A DNA stretch of 9,057 nucleotides from Terriglobales bacterium (GTDB lineage: Bacteria > Acidobacteriota > Terriglobia > Terriglobales > Gp1-AA117). Under the pieces are notes generated by a model. That model did not search any database, was not told where the DNA came from, and was given only the letters and a program-made list of their open reading frames with translations. The position numbers and the translations under genes were made by a program. Where the stretch lies: contig JASLFF010000408.1 of NCBI GenBank assembly GCA_030150795.1, forward strand, positions 1-9,057, written 5' to 3'. This document shows, in pieces, positions 1 through 5,777 of this stretch. Within the stretch, counting starts at the first letter, position 1, and the number at the start of each line of letters is the position of its first letter.

Positions 1-81
1 CGCGTGAAGGAGTTTGAAGTCACCAAAGAAATGGTGGAGCGCCGCGACGTTTCGTTGCCGGCGATGGAAAAAGCGGGCTAG
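1..81 (+). CDS. C-terminal end of an unidentified protein (partial)
   Basis: Frame 1 is open from the left edge of the window to a TAG at 79-81, giving 26 residues (RVKEFEVTKEMVERR, then DVSLPAMEKAG). The tail is charged, probably helical and soluble, with no membrane segment or recognisable motif. A strong intrinsic terminator begins 20 bp after the stop, which supports this being the true 3' end of a plus-strand transcription unit. I do not recognise the family from so short a piece. The last 16 bases of the gene recur almost exactly at 165-180. Confidence 0.6.
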   Translation, partial: RVKEFEVTKEMVERRDVSLPAMEKAG

Positions 82-101
82 ACTTTGGTGTGCGAATCTT
101 G

Positions 102-133
102 AACCGCCTGCTTCAAGCAGGCGGTTTTGCTTT
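102..133 (+). terminator. Rho-independent terminator of the left-edge gene
   Basis: The sequence AACCGCCTGCTT-C-AAGCAGGCGGTT (102-126) is a perfect inverted repeat around one central base, so it folds into a long GC-rich hairpin with a small loop. It is followed by a T-rich tail (TTGCTTT). The position, 20 bp past the TAG at 79-81, fits termination of the plus-strand gene entering from the left. Confidence 0.85.
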
Positions 134-378
134 GGTGAGAACCCGTAGCAATCCTGTTGCTTGAGGAAAAAGCCGGCTAGGTTAACGGAACGGTAGGTCC
201 CGGCCAGTTCAACGGATCTCTCCCACCAGCGCACCCGGGCTGAATCGGGCGCTATCTCAAAAAACTAAACGGCAAATTGCGGTTTTCACCATCAAAAAGG
301 ACGGTTCTTTCACCAGCCAGTGCCTCTTCTTTCAGCGCATTTTTTAGAAATTTTAATGTTATTTTAAGTTAAGTTTTT
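134..378. other. Non-coding stretch with no gene recognised
   Basis: No frame here has a start codon with a ribosome binding site and a credible protein. One plus-strand frame is open to a TAG at 345-347 but has no start and resembles nothing I know. Bases 165-180 repeat the last 16 bases of the left-edge gene with one mismatch. Composition shifts to A+T-rich from about 340, with several T and A tracts leading into the putative promoter. Confidence 0.5.
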
Positions 379-407
379 ATTAAATTTGCTGGCGCACATG
401 TTATTCT
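379..407 (+). promoter_or_regulatory. Candidate sigma-70-type promoter for the MBG gene
   Basis: TATTCT at 402-407 is preceded by an extended -10 element (TGT at 399-401), and a weak -35-like ATTAAA lies at 379-384 with 17-bp spacing. The element sits at the right end of a strongly A+T-rich tract (340-390) with runs of T that could act as an UP element or be curved. If correct, transcription would start near 414 and leave a leader of about 290 nt. The -35 match is poor, so this is a tentative call from sequence alone. Confidence 0.35.
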
Positions 408-436
408 CTTCACGAATTTCTTAGGGCTAGAGGCAG

Positions 437-703
437 CATCTTCTCCGGGCTCCACCCCTTTCACAATTTTAGCGGAGTGCTATGCACTGGTGTTGTTGTG
501 CCAGGCAACGCCGGATATTTGGCGATTGCGGCCAGCAACATTCTGGGACCTGAGTAAGCGTCATTTCTTCCGGGCTCAAATCCCTTCAACAATTTCGCGC
601 CGGGCTGCGGTTTGGCCAGGCCGAAAACGCGGCCTTCACAGTTCGTCGTGAAGATTGCGTGTTGTTCGTCTCATCTGAGACATTCGGGAGAACAAATAAG
701 AAC
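437..703 (+). promoter_or_regulatory. Long structured 5' leader with degenerate tandem repeat, upstream of the MBG gene
   Basis: Two similar blocks lie in tandem. TCCGGGCTC at 444-452 recurs at 569-577, each preceded by a TCTTC-like run and followed by CCCTT and CACAATTT or AACAATTT. CCAGGC occurs at 501-506 and again at 616-621. The DNA folds readily: AGTGC/GCACT hairpin (475-487), GGTGTTG/CAACGCC (489-512), and CTTCAC/GTGAAG (634-653). I could not match it to a known riboswitch class by eye. It may be a structured regulatory leader or a decayed duplication; the repeat is visible, its function is inference. Confidence 0.4.
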
Positions 704-1321
704 ATGAACACCCTGAAGAACTCTACCACCACTCTCCTGCCAACCGGCAGGAGTACACGCTCAAAATCAATAACCTTGTTCGTCACGGCTTTGTTGTTTG
801 CCATGCTGGCTGGTTCTGTGGCCGCGCATGCGCAGACAGCCACGCTTGTGGTAACCCCGCTGAATGCCGGACGGTTCTATGGTGATTCGAACCCGGATTT
901 CACCGGAACCATTGCCGGCCTGAAGAGCGGTGACAACATCACGGCAATTTACACCACCGTTGCTAATCCTGGCAGTGCGGTAGGCGATTACTCAATTGTT
1001 GCTACCCTGGTTGATCCAGACAACAAGCTGAGCAACTACAACGTGATCATCAACACCGGCACTCTCACGGTTACACCAGCGCCGTTGAGCATTGTTGCTG
1101 ATGACACCTCGCGCCCCGCAGGCCAGCCCAACCCCACCTTCACCGGAACGATCACAGGAATCAAGAACGGTGACGCCATTAGCGCAACCCAAGACAGCCA
1201 GGCAACGGTCGGCAGTACAGCGGGAACGTACGATATTGTTCCCACTCTGACCGATGCATCCGGCAAGATCAGCAATTATGCAGTGACAATTTCTAACGGT
1301 ACGCTTACCGTTACACCCTAA
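704..1321 (+). CDS. Secreted protein with two MBG-type (YGX) beta-sandwich repeats
   Basis: 205 residues from ATG 704; I prefer this to the in-frame GTG at 659 because it begins directly with a Sec signal peptide and has GGGAG upstream at 686-690, although the 13-nt spacing is long. Residues 1-43 form a long signal sequence with a basic region (RSTRSK), a hydrophobic core (about 23-37) and the cleavage site AHA|Q. The mature protein is two ~80-residue repeats (45-125 and 126-205). Each has the NPxFTGTIxGxKxGD block, then GxYxIVxTLxD, SNYxV and GTLTVTP, as in MBG_2/YGX domains of bacterial surface proteins. The first repeat keeps the FYGDSNP signature; the second has RPAGQPNP. It ends right after the second repeat with no anchor or sorting domain, so it is probably released or periplasmic. 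Ligand and role are unknown. Confidence 0.85.
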   Translation: MNTLKNSTTTLLPTGRSTRSKSITLFVTALLFAMLAGSVAAHAQTATLVVTPLNAGRFYGDSNPDFTGTIAGLKSGDNITAIYTTVANPGSAVGDYSIVATLVDPDNKLSNYNVIINTGTLTVTPAPLSIVADDTSRPAGQPNPTFTGTITGIKNGDAISATQDSQATVGSTAGTYDIVPTLTDASGKISNYAVTISNGTLTVTP

Positions 1322-1351
1322 CGCGAACGCGACGGTACACAGAACACTTGA

Positions 1352-1386
1352 GGGCTGGCAATCCGAAGATTCGCCAGCCCGTTTTC
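1352..1386 (+). terminator. Rho-independent terminator of the MBG gene
   Basis: GGGCTGGC-AATC pairs with GATT-C-GCCAGCCC (one bulged C) around a four-base CGAA loop at 1353-1380, followed by GTTTTC. It lies 31 bp beyond the TAA of the MBG gene, which therefore looks monocistronic. Confidence 0.85.
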
Positions 1387-1585
1387 TTGCTGCTCGCTCA
1401 GGACGGGCACTGCAATGCCGGGAAGAGTAGTGCTCGATCTTTGCGGCTCTCAGTGTGGCGCATTCGTGAGGATAGAGCTTGGTGATTCGGGGATACAGCA
1501 ATCCTAGCTAGAACTGCTTAAATCGATAGGGCAACCAACCAGTGGACAAAATCCGCAACTAAGCCAAGTTATTTTTAGTCCAGTC

Positions 1586-2329
1586 TTAATTTGCGGCGAC
1601 ACGGTCTTGGATTTGAAGCTTAAAGTGTGCGCGGCGGTTCTTCTGCCAGCAAGCCTCACCTTCCCCCAGGCAGAACGGCTGTTCTTTGCCGTAACTGATG
1701 ATCTTGATCCGCTCGGGGCCAATTCCTCCCTGTACCAGAGCGGCTTTTACCTGTTCCGCGCGGCTCTCGCCGAGGCTCATGTTGTAGTCCTCCGAGCCTC
1801 GTTCATCGCAATGGCCCTCAATCACTATTTTCAACGCATTGTACTTTGCCAGAAACTCCGCGTCGCCGGATAGCACAGACTTCTCATCGGAATTAATTTC
1901 CGCGTTGTCGTAATTGAAGAAAATGTCTTTGATGTTCTCCCCGAACAACTGCTCTTCTGTGGGCGGCGCCGCCTTGGATACGGTCGCTTGGACGCTCACG
2001 CTGGCAGTTGCCTCAGCCGTACCCGAGCCGCTTTTTGCGGACAGGCGATAGGTGGTGGATTCGTTGGGCGTAATCGTCCGCGAGCCAGTGGAATCCACCG
2101 GGCCGATTCCATCTATGGTCACGGTGGCGGCATTCTGGGTCTCCCAACTCAACTGGGCCGATTGTCCGCGTTCTAGCGTTGCCGGATTTACGGCGATGCG
2201 GGCCACGGGCGGTTCGGCTTGGGCAGGCGGGGCCTGCGGAGTTTTTGCCGTCGTAACATTGTGGCGGCAACCAGCCAGGACCAGAGTGAAAATCGCGGCG
2301 ACCGCTATGGATTGTATTAAGTTCCTCAT
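1586..2329 (-). CDS. pal: Peptidoglycan-associated lipoprotein Pal, with an Ig-like insert
   Basis: 247 residues. The start is ATG at 2329, because GGGAGGT lies six bases upstream and the protein then opens with a lipoprotein signal (hydrophobic 8-18, lipobox LAGC, lipidated Cys21). Upstream in-frame ATGs would hide the signal. Residues 41-113 form an Ig-like sandwich (GQSAQLSWETQNA, TTYRLSAKSGSG). Residues 129-240 are an OmpA C-terminal domain with the Pal signatures EGHCDERGS (171-179), NMSLGESRA (183-191) and NRRAHF (231-236), which bind the diaminopimelate part of peptidoglycan. In known Pal proteins this ties the outer membrane to the wall and works with Tol. Cys220 and Cys227 flank the last loop and may pair. 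No tol genes are adjacent. The usual Pal is about 170 residues; the extra length is the Ig-like module and a Pro/Ala-rich linker. Confidence 0.93.
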   Translation of the reverse strand: MRNLIQSIAVAAIFTLVLAGCRHNVTTAKTPQAPPAQAEPPVARIAVNPATLERGQSAQLSWETQNAATVTIDGIGPVDSTGSRTITPNESTTYRLSAKSGSGTAEATASVSVQATVSKAAPPTEEQLFGENIKDIFFNYDNAEINSDEKSVLSGDAEFLAKYNALKIVIEGHCDERGSEDYNMSLGESRAEQVKAALVQGGIGPERIKIISYGKEQPFCLGEGEACWQKNRRAHFKLQIQDRVAAN

Positions 2330-2455
2330 AAAGTTACCTCCCATCAAGGCATATTCAAGATAGGCTCTGCCTGGGGGAGGAACAGAAGTCCTCCCCGCAA
2401 AAACAGGCGAGTGTGGCAAAAGCCAAAACGTTTCACTGCAGTTTTGAAAATCTGA

Positions 2456-2484
2456 CTCACAATATCGCAACACGATATTGTGAG
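2456..2484. promoter_or_regulatory. Perfect 12-bp inverted repeat between pal and marR, putative operator
   Basis: CTCACAATATCG (2456-2467) and CGATATTGTGAG (2473-2484) are exact reverse complements around CAACA. The repeat sits in the divergent pal/marR intergenic region, about 127 bp from the pal start and 162 bp from the marR start. It has no adjacent T-tract, so a terminator is unlikely. The simplest reading is a binding site for a dimeric repressor, perhaps the adjacent MarR protein. The symmetry is plain in the sequence; the identity of the binder is inferred from position only. Confidence 0.6.
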
Positions 2485-2645
2485 CAGCTTACTACCGGCG
2501 GTTCAAGCCGTCAATCAAATTCGGGATCTCTGCTTTCGAGCGAAACCTGGCTTATTGCGTGGTTTTTCAGCAGAGGGCCGGATCATTGCGCTATAAAGTA
2601 ACCTCAGGAACTTCATGACAAATACCTGGTGGAAGGGATGGCTGG

Positions 2646-3128
2646 ATGTACAAGCGGGACCAAATTCCCGAGAAGAAACGTAAAAAACTTAGCCAGACCG
2701 AGTTCAAGGCTCTGGCCGAGTTTCGCTACCAGATACGAAAATACCTCCGCTATATGGAAGAGAAAGCCCGGGCACGCGGTTATCATCCGCAGCAATATCA
2801 GCTGCTGCTTGCCATTGAAGGCCTGCCGGAAGGGAAGAGGCCCACAATCAAGACGCTGGCCGAGCGCATGCAGTTGAACCACAACACCATGGTCGAGTTG
2901 GTGGATTGCTGCGAAGAAGGCGGCTTGCTGCGCCGGGTTCGGGAAGATCGCGACCGGCGACTGGTGACCATGGCCCTCACTCCGGCGGGAAAGCGCGTGA
3001 TGGAAGACCAGGCCAGCGCTTCCCGGGCTGAATTACAGGAGATTGGGCCGGTTCTTTTTACGTCATTAAAACGCCTGATGGAAGCGCCTTCAAACTTGCA
3101 CCAAACACCGAAAAAATCTGCGCGGTGA
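2646..3128 (+). CDS. MarR-family winged-helix transcriptional regulator
   Basis: 160 residues, normal for MarR. The start at 2646 has GGAAGGG upstream. After a basic N-terminus (1-15) and a dimerisation helix (about 18-42), residues 48-119 form the winged helix: QYQLLLAIEGL, TIKTLAERMQLNHNTMVELV (67-86, helix-turn-helix), and the wing REDRDRRLVTMALTPAG (99-115) with the family's conserved Asp and Arg (D101, R102, D103, R105). Residues 120-145 are the closing dimer helix. C88 and C89 lie side by side just after the recognition helix, where most relatives have RLE; they could be redox-active, but that is only suggested by their placement. The gene is divergent from pal with a perfect palindrome between them, a common layout for autoregulation. 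Targets and ligand are unknown. Confidence 0.9.
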   Translation: MYKRDQIPEKKRKKLSQTEFKALAEFRYQIRKYLRYMEEKARARGYHPQQYQLLLAIEGLPEGKRPTIKTLAERMQLNHNTMVELVDCCEEGGLLRRVREDRDRRLVTMALTPAGKRVMEDQASASRAELQEIGPVLFTSLKRLMEAPSNLHQTPKKSAR

Positions 3129-3228
3129 CCTTGGGCCGCGAGCGTTGGGGAGGACAGCTGATTTCCACCGTTCCCAAAGTGGAATTTCGCAAGACTAAAA
3201 AATTCAGCACGGCAAGCTCAGTGAAAGA

Positions 3229-3265
3229 GCCCTTCTGCTACGATGCGCGGAAGGGCCCTTTTTTT
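3229..3265 (+). terminator. Rho-independent terminator of the MarR gene
   Basis: GCCCTTC-TGC (3229-3238) pairs with GCG-GAAGGGC (3247-3256), including one G-T pair, around an eight-base loop. Two C and seven T residues follow (3259-3265). It lies 100 bp after the marR stop with no gene between. Confidence 0.8.
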
Positions 3266-3267
3266 GA

Positions 3268-3471
3268 AGGAGCGGGCCGGCAACACGTTTCAGACGAGCC
3301 TGCCGAGAAAGGATTAATGACACGAAAAACGATGTAGATAATCGAGTACTGGGTAGAAAAGGCGCGAGAACGCTGTCAGACCAGGAACTGCTCATGGTAA
3401 CTGGTAGTAAGGGGACGATCTTGATCACACATCTTCCCAATGGCCTTGCTGATGTTTTGGCTGACTTGTAG
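3268..3471 (+). pseudogene. Probable relic of a RadC-like (UPF0758 N-terminal) coding region
   Basis: This plus-strand frame, open from just after a stop (3265-3267) to TAG-TAA at 3469-3474, lacks a plausible start codon and RBS. It encodes a stretch (3340-3471) containing RKGARTLSDQELLMVTGSKG and then LADVLADL. That resembles the N-terminal helical region of RadC/UPF0758 proteins, which typically reads GPxxLSDxELLAxLLxxGTxG. The JAB/MPN metalloprotease domain that should follow is missing; after two stops the same frame stays open to 3687 without recognisable motifs. I read it as a decayed fragment. The resemblance is short, so chance is not excluded. Confidence 0.35.
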
Positions 3472-3799
3472 TAACAATACGCGCTTTTTGAATTCAAAAG
3501 TGAACTATTCATCTTCTTACGGCCCTTTACCGGCGGAAAGGAATGGTCGTATTGGCGGTCGGCGGCTCGCATTACGAAAGCATCCAACCCTGCGCTGGCA
3601 TTCGGGCCAATGAGCGAGAATTGGCCCGCCGAAGAACCAGGCAAAGCCGTTCCAGCATTCCTGTTGGTGCTGAAGCCAGGCGACTGAAATGCGCCTAGCG
3701 TCCACCGCATGACGCTACACATACTCTAAGGCGTTAAGCAAAAGCACATAGTGCAGCCAGAGGGTTCGGCTGACAGCGCCGTTTGTTACGTTTCCATGC
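3472..3799. other. Intergenic stretch with gene debris, no intact gene recognised
   Basis: Frames on both strands stay open here (plus 3475-3687; minus within 3480-3722), but none has a good start and none shows a family motif I know. The segment contains a perfect 14-bp palindrome (TTTTGAATTCAAAA, 3486-3499) and an inverted repeat with 9-bp arms (CGGGCCAAT at 3603-3611, ATTGGCCCG at 3620-3628, loop of 8). A weak CAGCC/GGCTG hairpin at 3754-3772 lies downstream of the minus-strand GH18 stop but lacks a U-tract. Confidence 0.4.
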
Positions 3800-4882
3800 C
3801 TATTGTTGCCGCAGTGGCGGCATTGGCAGAGGAATGTTGTATGTCTTTGCGCCTATGCCCACTCCTCCCTGGCAAGTGTTGGGCGGCGTGGTACATACAT
3901 TCATGGTGGAAGGACACTCCGCCGCCCAGAACATGTAACCCAGCATGCCGGCGGTTGTTCCGGCGCCGTTGGGCGCAACCGTTTGCACGTAGCTTCCGGT
4001 GGAATCTTCCAGCGATGAGCTGAAATTCGTGCACTCGGGCAAGGGATTGTGCCCGCTGGTAATGTATAAGCTGCCGGTAAACTTGGCCGGCGCCAACGGC
4101 AGGATAGGTGGAGCGAAATTCGATTTGCCGTCCACGTGTTCCTGCCAGTTGCCCTCCGCGGCAGATGTATTGGGCTGCTTGTTCGGGACCATAGCATTCG
4201 CATAATCGATTACAGGGTTCGCCGCAGTCAGCCAATCGCTGGTAGCTTTGCGGTCCAGGTCGATCAAGAAACGGTCGCCCGCCGCTACGTCTATCGTCAA
4301 ACGCGCCGCTGCGTTGGCTCCGGTTGCATCATAAGGCAACTGCGAACGATAGGCGCTGATGAAGGACTGCATTCCCGTGAGGTTGGGAGTTGTGTTTTCT
4401 TCGTAATCGATCTCAATGCCAACGCCCAGGCTTTTGGCCAGCGCAGCGGCGTTCAGCCCTAATTGCGTTGGATTGGTAGAGAGAGCCGTGTCCCAGTCAT
4501 TCACAAAGGTAATGCCGCCAATGGACAACATGACGCGCACATTATGGCTGGTAAAGTAGCTGATCACTTGCTGATTCATTCCTATCGGCACGCCGTTTAC
4601 GGTTTGAGCGTCATTCGTTTTATTGAGCAGCTTCAGCGGGTTTACAAATGACAGCACCACAAGATTGACTGACGGCGACCCGTCACCACGGTCAATCATC
4701 CAATGGTTCTTGACGTCAAAATCAGTCATGTCGCGGACAGTGCCCCATGTGCAGGCATCATTGCCGCAATGCCATGCGCCATAAATCTGAAGTGGCGTGG
4801 CGACTGCGGCGGTGCTGATGAGAAGCAACGCCAACAAGAGTGAAGGCCGTTTGTTTGTGAGGGCAGGCAATACATATTGCAT
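3800..4882 (-). CDS. Secreted glycoside hydrolase family 18 (chitinase-like) protein with a variant active-site motif
   Basis: 360 residues from ATG 4882, preceded by AAGGGG about eight bases upstream. Residues 1-28 are a Sec signal peptide (core 14-25, AVA|TP). The rest follows a GH18 barrel: IYGAWHCG (33-40), the beta-3 motif MLSIGG (118-123), the catalytic strand VGIEIDYEE (154-162), DYANAMVPN (226-234) and GYMFWAAE near the end (315-322), whose Trp usually floors the sugar subsite. Family members cleave GlcNAc-containing polymers by substrate-assisted catalysis. The canonical DxxDxDxE is here V154-x-x-E157-x-D159-x-E161: the proton donor Glu and the Asp two residues before it are kept, the outer two Asp are not. 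Six Cys in the exported part may form disulfides. The gene stands alone, with an 18-bp palindrome upstream. Chitinase is likely, but endo-GlcNAcase or weak activity is possible. Confidence 0.8.
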   Translation of the reverse strand: MQYVLPALTNKRPSLLLALLLISTAAVATPLQIYGAWHCGNDACTWGTVRDMTDFDVKNHWMIDRGDGSPSVNLVVLSFVNPLKLLNKTNDAQTVNGVPIGMNQQVISYFTSHNVRVMLSIGGITFVNDWDTALSTNPTQLGLNAAALAKSLGVGIEIDYEENTTPNLTGMQSFISAYRSQLPYDATGANAAARLTIDVAAGDRFLIDLDRKATSDWLTAANPVIDYANAMVPNKQPNTSAAEGNWQEHVDGKSNFAPPILPLAPAKFTGSLYITSGHNPLPECTNFSSSLEDSTGSYVQTVAPNGAGTTAGMLGYMFWAAECPSTMNVCTTPPNTCQGGVGIGAKTYNIPLPMPPLRQQ

Positions 4883-4970
4883 AGCGGGACCCCTTTCTTG
4901 CCGAGCAACTGGTGCCGGCCGTTCCCCATTTACGTCGAGAGACTGGCCAGCGAGGCAGCCATCTTCGCTT

Positions 4971-4988
4971 TATTAAATCGATTTAATA
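4971..4988. promoter_or_regulatory. 18-bp perfect palindrome upstream of the GH18 gene, LacI-type operator
   Basis: TATTAAATCGATTTAATA is an exact 18-bp palindrome with a central CG, 89 bp upstream of the GH18 start. A CG-centred palindrome with A/T-rich flanks is the usual shape of LacI/GalR-family operators, which often control secreted sugar-degrading enzymes. No LacI regulator gene lies in this window, so the binder would be encoded elsewhere. Symmetry and position are seen; regulator class is inferred. Confidence 0.55.
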
Positions 4989-5095
4989 TAACTACCAGGC
5001 GATTGGCGTGTAAAGATACTGGCGCAGAAAAAGTCAATTCGCGATTCCCAAATCGGGAACAAAGAAAATCGATAGGGGTTAATACACAACTTTTT

Positions 5096-5131
5096 GATCC
5101 GTGTAAATCGGTGTTATCTGTGGTGAGGTTT
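5096..5131 (+). repeat. Three-unit ATC-N-GTG repeat element, copy 1
   Basis: Three consecutive ~10-bp units read ATCCGTGTAA, ATCGGTGTT and ATCTGTGGTG, followed by AGGTTT. A second element of the same plan lies at 7363-7398. This copy begins 36 bp beyond the stop codon of the small minus-strand membrane protein gene. Sequences of this kind (on the other strand CCACAGAT-type units) are, as I recall, dispersed in intergenic DNA of many bacteria; their origin is unclear. Confidence 0.55.
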
Positions 5132-5166
5132 GGTTTTTGTGCAAAGCTGCTGCTAATCTCTATTTG

Positions 5167-5355
5167 CTAATGATGCAGCAGCCACATGAACCAGCCGGCA
5201 ACAAACAATCCTCCCAGGGCCATGGCAAAGCAATAAGCGCCGTAGCGAATCATCTCATTCGGCGTGTTGCGCTGGGTGATGCCAAACACAATGGAAAAGA
5301 AAAAGGCAAACAGCGTTGCGGCGGTAAAGTGAGAGAGTTGCAGGGCCAGCATCAT
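5167..5355 (-). CDS. Small two-TM membrane protein, function unknown
   Basis: 62 residues beginning ATG-ATG at 5355 (either Met possible), with GGAAAG six bases upstream inside the previous gene. It has two hydrophobic segments (about 9-25 and 39-59) separated by a short polar loop (TQRNTPNEMIRYG) and ends LLHH. Its start overlaps the stop of the DUF6677-like gene as ATGA, so it is the last gene of a three-gene operon and probably translationally coupled. I do not recognise the family. The size, membrane segments and coupling suggest a partner or accessory subunit of the preceding membrane protein, but this is only inference from position. Confidence 0.7.
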   Translation of the reverse strand: MMLALQLSHFTAATLFAFFFSIVFGITQRNTPNEMIRYGAYCFAMALGGLFVAGWFMWLLHH

Positions 5356-5777
5356 TGTTTCTTTCCAATCGCAATATGGTAAGCATCCACCGCTGCCATG
5401 ATGTTCAAGAGGCCCGCCACAACAATGAATTTCGTTCCGTAGTCGGCCACAGCGGAAGTGATGGAAGTGCCGCCCCAGTCAAAGGCGCGTGCCATAAAAT
5501 AAAACGCGCCAGAGCCCAGATCGCCGATGAATCCCAGGATATCCAGCAGGTCGCCCGTGTTGGGCTGGTAAACCTTGCCCTGCATCGCCAGGCCAAAGGC
5601 AAACATGCCCGCAACGGAAGCAAACAGCAGCAGGCCGCGTATCCAGCGTTTCTGGATCAAATGTCCCGCGCCGGGGACCACCCAGCCGATCAGCGGGGCC
5701 ATGACTGCCATTCCAGTAAAGGGAACGGCTGCGGTTGTGGGTTGGACGTCGGGTGTAGTGGTTTCTATTTTTGCCAT
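5352..5777 (-). CDS. DUF6677-like small integral membrane protein
   Basis: 141 residues from ATG 5777; the TTG three bases upstream is less likely, because the ATG shares its A with the peptidase TGA (TGATG), the usual sign of reinitiation, and no separate RBS is seen. A polar Thr/Pro-rich N-terminus (1-20) precedes hydrophobic segments at about 23-36, 47-65, 80-97 and 114-132. The signature is GWVVPGAGHLIQKRWIRGLL (31-50), where a VPGAGH turn followed by a basic stretch begins the second helix, and the C-terminal NIMAAVDAYHIAIGKKQ (125-141). This plan matches small uncharacterised proteins that I associate with DUF6677 in acidobacteria; the family name is from memory and not certain. No enzymatic residues are evident. 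Co-expression with a cytosolic M24 peptidase is clear; a functional link is not. Confidence 0.75.
   Translation of the reverse strand: MAKIETTTPDVQPTTAAVPFTGMAVMAPLIGWVVPGAGHLIQKRWIRGLLLFASVAGMFAFGLAMQGKVYQPNTGDLLDILGFIGDLGSGAFYFMARAFDWGGTSITSAVADYGTKFIVVAGLLNIMAAVDAYHIAIGKKQ

Noticed and set aside
437..703. Known riboswitch classes (TPP, cobalamin, glycine, c-di-GMP) for the MBG leader
   Set aside because: None of their core motifs, such as CTGAGA or GCCACTG, could be seen, so no class name is given.
992..1501. 169-codon minus-strand open frame across the MBG gene
   Set aside because: Antisense to a gene with signal peptide and clear repeats, has no RBS or family motif, and runs through the MBG terminator hairpin.
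2052..2363. Plus-strand open frames (1607-1873, 1988-2176, 2052-2363) over pal
   Set aside because: All are shadows of pal, which has a strong RBS, lipobox and conserved OmpA domain.
3125..3337. 70-codon plus-strand frame overlapping the marR stop
   Set aside because: It contains the whole MarR terminator, has no homology signal, and its codons around 3257-3266 come from the U-tract.
3603..3628. Inverted repeat with 9-bp arms as a terminator or operator
   Set aside because: No T-tract on either strand and no nearby intact gene start, so no function could be assigned.
3204..3722. 172-codon minus-strand open frame between marR and the GH18 gene
   Set aside because: It reads through the MarR terminator hairpin, has no RBS and no domain. 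The part at 3530-3700 could be debris of a real gene but I cannot identify it.
5146..5182. GCTGCTGC/GCAGCAGC inverted repeat around the stop of the small membrane protein gene, as a terminator
   Set aside because: The loop is 21 nt and the tail on the minus strand is only TTTGC, so it is too weak to call.
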